A DNA stretch of 64,000 bases from Planctomycetota bacterium (GTDB lineage Bacteria; Planctomycetota; Planctomycetia; Pirellulales; PLA5). The notes below the pieces were generated by a model. The model searched no databases. It worked only from the letters and a program-made list of their open reading frames with translations, and was not told the DNA's origin. How positions within the stretch are numbered: the stretch's first letter is position 1; each line of letters starts with the position of its first letter. Of the stretch, positions 8,228-16,635 are shown one piece after another. Location: contig QEVJ01000016.1 of assembly GCA_003576845.1 (NCBI GenBank), positions 17,011-81,010 of the forward strand, written 5' to 3'. Made by a program: the position numbers and the translations under genes.

Positions 8228-8314
8228 GGGGATTGAGGATTGAGGATTGAGGATCGAGGGGCAGACGGCATTTCCCTCAATCCTCGATCCTCGATCCTCG
8301 CCCCTTGCGACTCG
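8228..8314. repeat. Heptad-repeat hairpin (GGATTGA / CGATCCT)
   Basis: The left arm (8228-8261) has tandem GGATTGA and GGATCGA. The right arm (8273-8314) has CCTCAAT/CCTCGAT. Together they would form a long hairpin with a loop of about 12 bases. It lies between two plus-strand genes and could act as a terminator or RNA-stability structure. Confidence 0.8.
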
Positions 8315-8374
8315 CGTTCTACGCACTCGCCTTGCCCTCTGCTATGCTGAACTCCAACCCCGCGGAGTTCGGCC

Positions 8375-9166
8375 ATGCCCAGCATTTACGTCGGCGACTT
8401 GTGGATCAACGTGATCGACCGGGGGATGGGCTCGCCCGTGCTGCTCGTGCACGGATTTCCGCTCGATCATCGGATGTGGAACGAACAGATCGAGCTGTTG
8501 TCGACGCGGCATCGCGTGATCGCGCCGGATTTGCGCGGATTCGGCGGGAGCTTCGGCGCGGCGGGGACGACGACGATGGCCCGATTTGCCGACGACTTGC
8601 GGCTTGTGCTCGATCAATTGCGCGTGGACGAGCCAGTGGCGTTCTGCGGCCTGTCGATGGGCGGCTACATCGCCTTCGAGTTCTGGCGGCGGCATAGCGT
8701 TCGCGTCGGTTCGCTGGTGCTGTGCGACACGAAGAGCGCCGCGGATGCTCCGGAAGCCGCCCGCAATCGCCGGCTATTGGCGGATCGCATCCTCGCGGCG
8801 GGCGCGGACGATCTGGCCGACCTGATGCTTCCCAAGTTGCTCGCGCCGGCGTCGATCAACAATCAACCGCAGACGGTCGAGCGGATTCGCGAGATGATCG
8901 TCAAGGCGGAAGCGCCCGGCGTCGCGGCGGCGCTGCGGGGGATGGCGGAGCGCGCCGATTCGACGGGCATCCTCGGCGAGATTCACGTTCCGACGCTGTG
9001 CATCGTCGGCGAGCAGGACGCGATTACTCCGCCCGACGAGATGCAGGAGATGGCGGCGAAGATGCCGAACGCGACGTGCGTTATCATACCGGAAGTCGGC
9101 CACATGACGCCGATGGAGAACCCGCACGCAGTGAACGACTCACTGCTGGCCTTTCTGCGACTTTAG
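8375..9166 (+). CDS. Alpha/beta-fold hydrolase
   Basis: The protein has 263 residues with a complete alpha/beta-hydrolase layout: oxyanion-hole HGFPLD (26-31), nucleophile elbow GLSMGG (Ser94), acid Asp215 in VGEQDAITPP and base His243 in GHMTPMENP. There is no signal peptide, so it is cytoplasmic. The sequence resembles BioH/3-oxoadipate enol-lactonase-type esterases, but the substrate cannot be told. Plant-type aromatic pathway genes are not next to it. It is followed after 53 bp by a small unknown gene. Confidence 0.9.
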   Translation: MPSIYVGDLWINVIDRGMGSPVLLVHGFPLDHRMWNEQIELLSTRHRVIAPDLRGFGGSFGAAGTTTMARFADDLRLVLDQLRVDEPVAFCGLSMGGYIAFEFWRRHSVRVGSLVLCDTKSAADAPEAARNRRLLADRILAAGADDLADLMLPKLLAPASINNQPQTVERIREMIVKAEAPGVAAALRGMAERADSTGILGEIHVPTLCIVGEQDAITPPDEMQEMAAKMPNATCVIIPEVGHMTPMENPHAVNDSLLAFLRL

Positions 9167-9219
9167 CCAAAAAGGGTCAGGATTGGCCATCCAGCTTCGC
9201 GAATTCGACGTTCCGGCCG

Positions 9220-9516
9220 ATGAAAAAGCCTCTCGATCGAACGAAAGTGAATACGCTCGCTGAGGAAATCGACGCGTATTCGAAGGCGGGAATTGGCCTG
9301 TGGAATGGAGCAGAGATAGCCCCGATCGCCGTGCGCCGCTGGTCGAGTTTTGATCGCCGCCACAAGACCAAACATCCGACAACCGCAGACCGCGTGAGTG
9401 ACTTGGCGAAAGGGTTACAGGCCCATTACGAGCCTGACATGCCCTACACGCACATGACCGAGTGGATGAACCTTGCCGAGCTCATCGCGAAGTTTCTCGA
9501 TGATTTATGGGAGTGA
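9220..9516 (+). CDS. Small hypothetical protein
   Basis: The protein has 98 residues from ATG 9220 (MKKPLDRTKVNTLAEEIDAY). It is soluble and rich in Lys/Arg/Asp, with no recognised domain. An in-frame open region extends upstream into the hydrolase gene, so a slightly earlier non-ATG start cannot be excluded. Base use is less GC-biased than in the neighbouring housekeeping genes, like the toxin-antitoxin pair that follows, which suggests a shared acquired segment. A relation to that pair is only inferred from position. Confidence 0.55.
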   Translation: MKKPLDRTKVNTLAEEIDAYSKAGIGLWNGAEIAPIAVRRWSSFDRRHKTKHPTTADRVSDLAKGLQAHYEPDMPYTHMTEWMNLAELIAKFLDDLWE

Positions 9517-9574
9517 ATGCCGGACAGCAATCGGATTCGACGTACGATTTGCCAAACCGTTAAAGTTCGGAAAA

Positions 9575-9604
9575 CTGGCATCGAAGGCGGGGTCCACCTA
9601 GAAT
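9575..9604 (+). promoter_or_regulatory. Possible promoter of the toxin-antitoxin operon
   Basis: CTGGCA (9575-9580) and TAGAAT (9599-9604) are separated by 18 bp and lie about 50 bp before the antitoxin start. Each box is a partial match to the sigma-70 consensus, so this is a weak call. Confidence 0.3.
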
Positions 9605-9652
9605 AGATTGATCGTGGCGACACGCTACCCACAAAGAGTAAGGAGTACGAGG

Positions 9653-9895
9653 ATGTCGACGGTTTCCGAAATCTTGTCCGCAGCCTTAACTCTAACGACT
9701 TCCGAACGCGCGGAAGTTGCCCACGAACTCCTGTTGAGTCTTGAACCCGAGGACTCCGACGCCCTCCAGCAAGCGTGGGCCGAGGAAATACAAGAGCGAT
9801 TGCAGGCGATACGCGAAGGCCGCGCCACGTTGCGAGATGGGGACGAAGTGCTCGCAGATATCAGTAAGTCTCTTGAATCGCAACGTGTCGAATGA
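9653..9895 (+). CDS. Addiction module antitoxin (Unstab_antitox-like)
   Basis: The protein has 80 residues and is acidic. It matches in length and pattern the putative addiction-module component family: an N-terminal helix pair (MSTVSEILSAALTLTTSERA, EVAHELLLSLE) and the mid-protein WAEEIQERLQAI element. It should bind and neutralise the toxin encoded next and repress the operon. ATG 9653 follows AAGGAG at suitable spacing; an upstream in-frame start at 9608 would add an Arg-rich tail with no ribosome site. The stop codon overlaps the toxin start (ATGA, 9892-9895), which implies translational coupling. Confidence 0.85.
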   Translation: MSTVSEILSAALTLTTSERAEVAHELLLSLEPEDSDALQQAWAEEIQERLQAIREGRATLRDGDEVLADISKSLESQRVE

Positions 9896-10206
9896 AACTG
9901 GAAGTCGACTCCCACGCCGAAGCGGAATTACACGAAGCGGCGGTGTGGTACAGCCGTCAGCGAAGTGGTCTAGGCAACGAGTTCCTCGCGGAAGTCAAAG
10001 ATGCTTTCTCGCGTATTCGCGAAGCCCCCGCTAGGTCCTCGCAACTTGAAACACTTCCTAACGGATCAAGAGTCCGACGGATGCTCTTAAAGCGCTTCCC
10101 ATACTCCATCATTTATGAAGTGAAGTCCGATACCGTTTACGTCCTTGCTGTTGCGCACGTGCGGCGTCGTCCCAACTACTGGTCCAGAAGGCGACGCCGC
10201 AATTAG
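9892..10206 (+). CDS. Type II toxin, RelE/ParE superfamily
   Basis: The protein has 104 residues and is basic. It shows the RelE/ParE layout: N-terminal strand and two helices (AEAELHEAAVWYSRQRSGLG), then the hairpin RRMLLKRFPYSIIYEV and the last strand VYVLAVAHVRRRPNYW. The RFPYSIIYE and AHxRRxPxYW pattern is typical of RelE-type toxins partnered with the antitoxin family encoded just upstream. Whether it cleaves mRNA or targets gyrase cannot be told from sequence. Nothing is disrupted. The operon is bounded by a convergent housekeeping gene (pgpH). Confidence 0.88.
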   Translation: MKLEVDSHAEAELHEAAVWYSRQRSGLGNEFLAEVKDAFSRIREAPARSSQLETLPNGSRVRRMLLKRFPYSIIYEVKSDTVYVLAVAHVRRRPNYWSRRRRRN

Positions 10207-10241
10207 AGCCACAGTAGCGAAGTCGTGCGTATTCGGAATGG

Positions 10242-12947
10242 CTAGGCCGTCCGCTGACCCGGATACTTCACGCGGCCGTGATAGACGGCGATCAGCGACT
10301 TGACGAGGCTTTCTTCGATCGTGTAGAGCTCTTGCAGCGTCAGGCCGCAGGCGTTGAACTGCCCATCGAGGAGGCGTTTCATGGCGATGTCGTGGACCAA
10401 GCTTTCGATCCGCGCGGGGGCGGGTTCGACGAGCGACCGGCTGGCGCTTTCGACCGCGTCGGCGAGCATGAGGACGGCCGCTTCCTTCGTTTGCGGCTTC
10501 GGACCGGGATAGCGGAAGCTGCTCTCGTCGACCGGGCGGTCGGGGTCGCTGGCCTTCTGTTCCGCGGCGGCGCGGCCATAAAAATACTCGACCAGCGTCG
10601 TGCCGTGGTGCTGCTGAATGAAGTCGATGATCGGCTGCGGCAAATGGTGCTGTCGAGCGAGGTCGGCGCCGTCCTTGACGTGGGCGATGATGATCAGCGT
10701 GCTCATGGCCGGCACGAGATCGTCGTGGCGGCTGCCGTTCATGCCCTGGTTCTCGACGAAGTAGCCCGGCTTGAGCATTTTGCCGATGTCGTGGAAATAC
10801 GCGCCGACGCGGACGAGCAAGCCGTGTGCGCCGATGGCTTCGGCGGCAGCTTCGGCGATCGAGGCGACCATGATCGAATGGTTGTAGGTGCCCGGCGCGC
10901 GGCGGACGAGCTCTTGCAAGAGCGGGTGAGCCACGTCGCCGAGTTCGATCAGGCTCAAATCGGTTTGGACGCCGAACAAGTTCTCAATGAACGGCAACAA
11001 GCCCGTCATCAAGAACGCGGCGACGAGTCCCCACAGGCCGCACCACAATGCCGCGTACACGACGGGCAGCGTCGGCGCGGGACCGGTGAGCGTATGAACG
11101 CCAAGCGACGTGAGGGCCGAGGCGACGCCGGCCGTAAGACCGACGTAGATCAGCTTCCGCCGGCTGCGAATTCGACCCAGCAGCAGAATCGCCACCGTAA
11201 CTGTCGCCGTCAGCGCGACGAAGCTCGTCATGCCAAAGCCGGATAGAAACACGACCACGAGGGCGACGGCCGCGGAAAGCAGCATCGCCAGCTCTTGCTG
11301 ATAGGCGACGGCGATGGTCATGCCGAAGAGCATCAGCGGAATGACTTCCGCCCGCAGGCCGTTCTCGTCCGCCAAGGCATAGGAAAGCAAGGCCGTCGCG
11401 GTGACCAGCGTCAATAGCAGCGAAAACCTGGCGAGATTGGAGATCAGCCGCGGTTCGCGGAACGCGATGTAAAAGCCGCACAGCGTGAATAGCGCAATGA
11501 ACATGCCGGCGACCGCGGCGCTGCGCATGGCACGATCGTACCAGTTCGGCTGGGCTTGCTCGGAATTGTACTCGAGCATCAAGAGCGCGAGCGTCGCCGG
11601 AGTCAGCGGTTCGCCGGCCGGCGCCAGGGGCATACCGGGTTGATAGGCGATCTTGACGGTTTCGACCTCGGCCGCCGCCTCTTCCTTCGACTGGGCCGTG
11701 AGCTTGCTGTTGTACGTCAGCGTGTTGACCTCGCCGAGCTTCTTGCGGAGCCAGTCGACGCAAATGTCGTGCACGAACGGCGAGGATATCTTGCCAGACA
11801 GGTCGCGTTCGACGTCGGGAAGCAGGTCGCCGATCAACACCTCGCCGATCGCGAATTTGGAGGTTTCTCCCCGGCCGTCGCGCACGCGGAGATGAACCTG
11901 GTTGCCGTCGTGCTCCTTCGGCAGAGCGTCCATCACGCCGTGCTTGATCAGCGGAGCGAACACCGCGTCGATGGCATTCTTGAACTCCAGACGCTGCGTT
12001 TCGTCGCCCAATCCCGCGCGGAACTGGTCGAGCGCGATTTCCTCGGCCGTCTTCGGGGGCGGCGGAGGCTGCGGTTTGACGGGTTCGGGTTGTTTGGTCT
12101 CGGGCGGTTTCGTTTCCGGCTGCTTCGATTCGGGCTCGGCGGATTCGGGTTCGGTCGCTTCAGGTTGGTCGGGCTTCGCAGAAGGAGTTTGCTCCTCATT
12201 CGATGCCGCGGGAGACGTTTTCGACGCGGCGCCCGCCGTGTCGCCCGGTTCCTTCGCCTTATCGTCCGCGTTTTCCTGCGGCGAGGACTGTGGCGTGGAT
12301 TCGGGCGGATTCGCCGGGGCGGGCGCGTCCGCTGGTTCCGACGCCTTTACGTCGTCGACAAGCGCGACAAGTGCGAACGGAAGCCGAGTCGAACGGCTCG
12401 CACGCTCGGCCGCAGGCACGGGCATCGTCACGGGCAAGGTTGCCCGCTTGGCATGGGGCAACGTTTCCGTCGGTGTCTTCGCTTTGTCCGCGGGGTTCGG
12501 CGCAGGCTTCGCTTGCGGCGGCGGCGCGTAGAACTCTTGCCACTGCGTCCGCACCTTGTCGTCGACCGCCGGCGCCGTCAGCGCGGCGACTTTGTTCTTG
12601 AGCTCTTCGCGGAGATTGACCAACACGTCTTCGTTGTTGTCGTAAACGCACAGGGCCGCCGACCGGGCAACCTCGCGCTGCTGGTGCGTCTTGATCAGAT
12701 CTTCCTGGCTGAAAGGATAGGTCACGACGATCGTCCGCAGCGGCGTATCGCCGATGCGATAGGGAAACGGCCGCTTGCCCGCTCCCGTCACGGCCCACAT
12801 GATCGCGGCGGCGACCACGCACATCCCCAACCGCAAGAGCACGTCGCGCTGCTGCAACCGGTCGATCGCCGCCTCGAACAAGCCCGGAGGCAGTTCGAGC
12901 CGCGTGACGCGGGGCGTTTTCGGGCGTTTGAGATTGGCGTTCTGCAT
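10242..12947 (-). CDS. 7TM receptor HD-hydrolase, PgpH family (c-di-AMP phosphodiesterase-like)
   Basis: The protein has 901 residues from ATG 12947. An N-terminal membrane segment (about 38-56) is followed by a long outside sensor domain. Several transmembrane helices (about 480-660) lead to a cytoplasmic HD domain with YNHS (about 687), AYFHDIGK (about 719) and HH in FIQQHHGTT. The PgpH family hydrolyses cyclic di-AMP. The outside domain carries an unusual insertion of about 130 residues, Pro/Glu/Lys-rich (about 175-310, with repeats such as PESKQPETKPPETKQPE). An upstream in-frame start would translate the palindromic repeat at 12961-13061 and was rejected. The gene follows phoH as in many bacteria, but no ybeY follows. 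Confidence 0.9.
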   Translation of the reverse strand: MQNANLKRPKTPRVTRLELPPGLFEAAIDRLQQRDVLLRLGMCVVAAAIMWAVTGAGKRPFPYRIGDTPLRTIVVTYPFSQEDLIKTHQQREVARSAALCVYDNNEDVLVNLREELKNKVAALTAPAVDDKVRTQWQEFYAPPPQAKPAPNPADKAKTPTETLPHAKRATLPVTMPVPAAERASRSTRLPFALVALVDDVKASEPADAPAPANPPESTPQSSPQENADDKAKEPGDTAGAASKTSPAASNEEQTPSAKPDQPEATEPESAEPESKQPETKPPETKQPEPVKPQPPPPPKTAEEIALDQFRAGLGDETQRLEFKNAIDAVFAPLIKHGVMDALPKEHDGNQVHLRVRDGRGETSKFAIGEVLIGDLLPDVERDLSGKISSPFVHDICVDWLRKKLGEVNTLTYNSKLTAQSKEEAAAEVETVKIAYQPGMPLAPAGEPLTPATLALLMLEYNSEQAQPNWYDRAMRSAAVAGMFIALFTLCGFYIAFREPRLISNLARFSLLLTLVTATALLSYALADENGLRAEVIPLMLFGMTIAVAYQQELAMLLSAAVALVVVFLSGFGMTSFVALTATVTVAILLLGRIRSRRKLIYVGLTAGVASALTSLGVHTLTGPAPTLPVVYAALWCGLWGLVAAFLMTGLLPFIENLFGVQTDLSLIELGDVAHPLLQELVRRAPGTYNHSIMVASIAEAAAEAIGAHGLLVRVGAYFHDIGKMLKPGYFVENQGMNGSRHDDLVPAMSTLIIIAHVKDGADLARQHHLPQPIIDFIQQHHGTTLVEYFYGRAAAEQKASDPDRPVDESSFRYPGPKPQTKEAAVLMLADAVESASRSLVEPAPARIESLVHDIAMKRLLDGQFNACGLTLQELYTIEESLVKSLIAVYHGRVKYPGQRTA

Positions 12948-12960
12948 GATTTCAAGTCGG

Positions 12961-13061
12961 GTGGCAGGGGTGGCTTGTCCACCCGTGCGAAGCGGCGACC
13001 GCTCGCTCGGACGGAAGAGTCGTTTGCCGCCGCTCACGGGTGGACAAGCCACCCGTGCCAC
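12961..13061. repeat. 27-bp inverted repeat between phoH and pgpH
   Basis: The arm at 12961-12987 and the arm at 13035-13061 are complementary at 26 of 27 positions, around the core GGTGGCTTGTCCACCCGTG. They enclose 47 bp. It lies inside a same-strand gene pair, so if they are co-transcribed it would form a strong mRNA hairpin. A partial copy of the core (GGGTGGACGAGCCACCTGTG) is at about 40108-40127. Confidence 0.85.
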
Positions 13062-13088
13062 CCCACGTGTATTCCTCTGATTATTGCA

Positions 13089-14051
13089 TTACCGTTTCTT
13101 GGCCTTCACGACCGGCGCATCTTCGTATGCTCGCACGATTTGCTGCACGAGGCGGTGGCGCACGATGTCGGCCTCGTTGAGGCGGATATCGCAGAATCCT
13201 TCTATGTGGTGCAGCCGTCGCAGGGCATCGGTCAGCCCGTTCTGCTGGTGCGGCGGCAGGTCGACTTGGGTGGTGTCGCCGGACACGACGATCTTCGATC
13301 CCATGCCCATCCGCGTGAGAAACATCTTCATCTGGGCGATGGTCGTATTCTGGGCTTCGTCGAGGATGATGAAGGCCTCGTTGAGCGTCCGCCCGCGCAT
13401 ATAGGCCAGCGGAATCACCTCGATGACGTCCTGCTCCTGGAAGCGGCGGAACTGCTCGTAGTCGATCATCTCGCGGAGGGCGTCGAGCAGGGGCCGCTGA
13501 TACGGATGAATCTTGGCCTGCAAGTCGCCGGGCAGAAACCCGAGGCTTTCGCCGGCTTCCACGGCGGGCCGCACCAGCACGATCTTGCGAATCCGCTTTT
13601 GCTTGAGCGCGGTCACGGCCATGGCGACGGCGAGATACGTTTTGCCCGTGCCGGCCGGACCGATGCAAAAGACGAGGTCGTGTTTGGCGAGGGCTTCGCA
13701 GTAGCGGGCCTGACCCGGCGTCTTGGGCTTGATCTTGCGGCCCGGCTCGAACACGTCGATCAGGAAGGAAAGTTCCGGCACGGCCTGCTCGACGCCGCGA
13801 ATCCGGCTCAAGATGCCGGACACGTCCTCGGGCGAGGCCACGCCTTTGCGGGCAATGAGCGTTTTGAGTTCCTCGAAGACGTGCGTGGCCTGTTCGACGG
13901 CCGCCTCTTCTCCCTCGACCTGAATCTGGCCGTCGCGCGCGAATACTTGCACGCCAAGTCCTTCACGGATTTGCCGCAGGTGCTGGTCGCGGGGACCAAA
14001 GAGGGCGAGCAACGCGGTCGAATCGCCGACCGAAATGGTAGCTTCGAACAT
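13089..14051 (-). CDS. phoH: PhoH family ATPase
   Basis: The protein has 320 residues from ATG 14051. A KH-like N-terminal part (about 1-65) precedes the PhoH ATPase domain with Walker A GPAGTGKT (131-138), RPAVEAGESLGFLPG (161-175), Walker B FIILDEAQN (Asp231/Glu232) and GDTTQVDLP. PhoH-like (YbeZ-type) proteins are RNA-linked ATPases of the cytoplasm that work with the rRNA-maturation enzyme YbeY. The longer open frame (to 14216) adds Arg/Cys-rich sequence with no ribosome site and was not used. It is followed on the same strand by pgpH. Confidence 0.93.
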   Translation of the reverse strand: MFEATISVGDSTALLALFGPRDQHLRQIREGLGVQVFARDGQIQVEGEEAAVEQATHVFEELKTLIARKGVASPEDVSGILSRIRGVEQAVPELSFLIDVFEPGRKIKPKTPGQARYCEALAKHDLVFCIGPAGTGKTYLAVAMAVTALKQKRIRKIVLVRPAVEAGESLGFLPGDLQAKIHPYQRPLLDALREMIDYEQFRRFQEQDVIEVIPLAYMRGRTLNEAFIILDEAQNTTIAQMKMFLTRMGMGSKIVVSGDTTQVDLPPHQQNGLTDALRRLHHIEGFCDIRLNEADIVRHRLVQQIVRAYEDAPVVKAKKR

Positions 14052-14320
14052 GCTCACTGCGGCGAGGTGACGTTCCGGCCGCGAATGGGAAAGGACGTGC
14101 TCAAAGGCCGCGACGGTTGCGTTCCCGTTAGCCGGGCATTTCGATGCGGAGCGCGTCGCGCCTTGAATTGTACGCTTGTCGCGCCGCCGTAAACCGGGCC
14201 GTCGACAACTCCACAACTATACCCGAAAGACCCGCGAGCGTCGCGACGAAACACTGTCGCGTTCGTAAATAGTTACTCGAAAACGACTTACGCCCCGAGA
14301 TTGGCCCGAGTCCCCAGCCC

Positions 14321-15199
14321 CTATCCTCGTACCACCCCGGCCGCCCACAGCAAATAGGCCACCGGCGCTGCGAAGAGGATCGAATCCAACACGTCGAGCA
14401 CTCCGCCGAAACCCGGCATCCAGCGGCTGGAGTCCTTAACCCCGGCATCGCGCTTGAGCAGCGACTCGGCCAGGTCGCCCATCATGCCGGTGAAACCGAC
14501 CGTTGCTCCGTAAACGAGCCAGCCGAGTCCGAGCGTGGCTTCGTCGCTTCCCAACGACCTCAAGGCGAGGTATGAAGCGAGGCAGGCCAGCGCGATTCCG
14601 CCCGCCGCGCCTTCGAGCGTTTTGCCCGGGCTGATCCGCGGCGACATTTTGTGCCGCCCGAAGAGCCGGCCGAAGGTATAAGCCCCGATGTCGCAGGACT
14701 TTACGACGGCCACTAGCGAGACGAGCGGCAACAGCCCGCCAAGCAACCGCAGATGGACCAATAGCGACATGAACACGCCGACGTAAACGATCCCCAGCGC
14801 CGCTCCCGCGACGTTGGCAATCGACGCGCCGGGCTCGCGATAACGCCGCATCTCGACGGCAAACGCGAGCATCAAACCAAGCGCCGCCGCCGCCAGAGGC
14901 CAGCCGAGCTCGCCGATCGAGCAATTCGGCGGATACGACGAACCGCCGAGCGGCCAGTAGACGACCACCGCGTTGCTTGCCACGACGGCGGCGCACGTCG
15001 CCAGCGTCGTCCCGCGATGCGGTCGTAGCCCGCGCATCGCCCCAAGCTGCCAAAGCTCGTCCGCGGCGAGCAGGCTCAATGCGACGGCCACCGGCAGCAA
15101 CACCATGCCGGGATGCGCGAGCCGCGCGTCGGCCCAACAGAGCGCGACGAGCGCGGCGATGAATACGGTTCCAAGGAAGAGACGCCAAACGAGATTCAC
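14321..15199 (-). CDS. cdsA: Phosphatidate cytidylyltransferase
   Basis: The protein has 292 residues with about eight hydrophobic segments. It makes CDP-diacylglycerol from phosphatidate and CTP at the inner membrane, the branch point to all phospholipids. The C-terminal signature is present: SLLKRDAGVKDSSRWMPGFG then LDVLDS, with the conserved K-R, K-D and the D-x-x-D ending. The family's usual H-G-G is replaced by G-F-G-G-V, which needs no special explanation. SPGKTLEGAAGG is also typical. There is a 269-bp gap to phoH, so an independent promoter for phoH is possible; nothing recognisable was seen in that gap. Confidence 0.93.
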   Translation of the reverse strand: MNLVWRLFLGTVFIAALVALCWADARLAHPGMVLLPVAVALSLLAADELWQLGAMRGLRPHRGTTLATCAAVVASNAVVVYWPLGGSSYPPNCSIGELGWPLAAAALGLMLAFAVEMRRYREPGASIANVAGAALGIVYVGVFMSLLVHLRLLGGLLPLVSLVAVVKSCDIGAYTFGRLFGRHKMSPRISPGKTLEGAAGGIALACLASYLALRSLGSDEATLGLGWLVYGATVGFTGMMGDLAESLLKRDAGVKDSSRWMPGFGGVLDVLDSILFAAPVAYLLWAAGVVRG

Positions 15200-15294
15200 G
15201 CGCGGTACTCGACTGCGGTAGTTTCGGTGCGACGGTAGAACGCTATGGGGACCCGAATGTTAATCGAAAGAAGGCAATCGCGTTCCGATGTCGT

Positions 15295-16635
15295 TCATCG
15301 CTCGGCCGTCACTCGCCTCAAGCGCTCCTCGACTCCTGGAATCAACCGCACCGCGTTCTGGTAGTACACTTTCCGCAACACGTCGTCCGGCAGATCGACG
15401 CCGTAGATGCGCCAGAACCCCTGCGGCGGGAATTCATTTTCTGCGTAGGGAAAATACTCGTCGCGGGTCTGGAAGAACCGCCAGTGCAGCTTTAGCCGGT
15501 CGGCGGTCCGCGGTCCATCCGTGCCGAACATCACGCGGTCCGCGTATTTCACCAGGAACTCGCGTGCCGTGAAGGGTTGGCGGCCGAGTTCGGCAATTCG
15601 GGCGGCGATTTCGACGTGCAGGTTGGGATTCTCGTCGAGCCATCGTCCGACGGTCGAGAGGTCTTCCGGCAGGTTCGCCACGTGGGCCGCGATGAACGTC
15701 GTCTGCCGGTGCTTCTTCACCACACGCAGCAGCGCCGCGAGCAAGTCCGCGTGCTTCGGCCATTGCGGTCCGTGGAAACTCCAGTCGGGATGCCGCCGCA
15801 ACTCCTCCCAGCGTTCGTTGGTCGCGTCGATCGGCTCGAAAAACGCGAGCGGATCGGCCGTATGGATGAGCACGACCAGCTTGAGCCGTCCGCACGCTTC
15901 CCAAATCGGATCCCACTTCGGATCGTCGATCGTCGCGAGCGAGCCATCGGCATTCCGCACGCCCAAGCCAAACTCCTTGAAGAATTTGAGGCCACTTATG
16001 CCCGAGGCCTGAGCCGCGCGAAGCTGCTCGACGGTCCGTTCGACGAAGCCCGGTTGATTGCAGTCCCATGTCGCCGGCTGGTCCTGTTGGCCGCGGCCTT
16101 TGAAGTCGATGTTGGCCAAGATCGCGAACCGGTCGCGGTGCTTGGTCCACAACAGTCGTTGGTGATCTTCCAGCTTCGTGCCCAAGCCGCCGTCGAGGCT
16201 GACGCAGACGGCGATGTTTTGCTCGTCCATCAAGCGGACGAAGGCGTCGACCGCGTCCGACGAAACGACAGCCCGCCGCGATTCGCCTTTCGACTCTCCC
16301 TGCGATACGTCGACCGGCTTTTCGAGCCGCACCTGGGGATGCGTGTGCATGTCGATAACCGGAAATTTCGCCCGGGACACGTCGTGCTCGGCCACCTTGA
16401 GCATCGACCGCGGGCGGAACTGGTCGAGAGCCAATGGGCGACCCTCGCGGCCATCGAGCGGCGGCTCACTCGGCAAGATTCGTGGTGGCGGGTTGCCAAG
16501 AATCGAACATCGCCATGCCGCCAGGACGAGCAGTATTCCCAGAATCGCCGCGACGCATACCCGCAGTATCGTCGTGGCCTCCGGTGTCGTGCGCCCAAGG
16601 GCGTCTTCGTGTTGGACGTTACGTGGCTTACTCAC
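15295..16635 (-). CDS. Membrane-anchored amidohydrolase (amidohydrolase-2 superfamily)
   Basis: The protein is about 446 residues. An N-terminal membrane anchor (ILRVCVAAILGILLVLAAWR) precedes an amidohydrolase-2 TIM barrel: VIDMHTHPQ supplies the first two metal-binding His, VVLIHTADP and TTFIAAHVAN give later strand His, and VMFGTDGP supplies the final Asp. The substrate is unknown; relatives include decarboxylases and lactonases. The chosen start is a GTG at 16633-16635 that overlaps the stop of the upstream gene (GTGAGTAA), suggesting coupling. An ATG at 16674 would give a 46-bp overlap. The physical overlap with the accessory ImmA-like gene is odd for an ordinary metabolic gene. Confidence 0.83.
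   Translation of the reverse strand: MSKPRNVQHEDALGRTTPEATTILRVCVAAILGILLVLAAWRCSILGNPPPRILPSEPPLDGREGRPLALDQFRPRSMLKVAEHDVSRAKFPVIDMHTHPQVRLEKPVDVSQGESKGESRRAVVSSDAVDAFVRLMDEQNIAVCVSLDGGLGTKLEDHQRLLWTKHRDRFAILANIDFKGRGQQDQPATWDCNQPGFVERTVEQLRAAQASGISGLKFFKEFGLGVRNADGSLATIDDPKWDPIWEACGRLKLVVLIHTADPLAFFEPIDATNERWEELRRHPDWSFHGPQWPKHADLLAALLRVVKKHRQTTFIAAHVANLPEDLSTVGRWLDENPNLHVEIAARIAELGRQPFTAREFLVKYADRVMFGTDGPRTADRLKLHWRFFQTRDEYFPYAENEFPPQGFWRIYGVDLPDDVLRKVYYQNAVRLIPGVEERLRRVTAER

Noticed and set aside
13062..13088. ybeY expected after phoH
   Set aside because: No ybeY-like sequence (HExxH...H) is present here or next to pgpH; it must lie elsewhere.
11556..14192. An 878-residue open frame on the plus strand
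   Set aside because: It is antisense to pgpH and phoH, both of which have full catalytic motifs. Its composition is His/Gly/Arg-rich with no recognisable domain.
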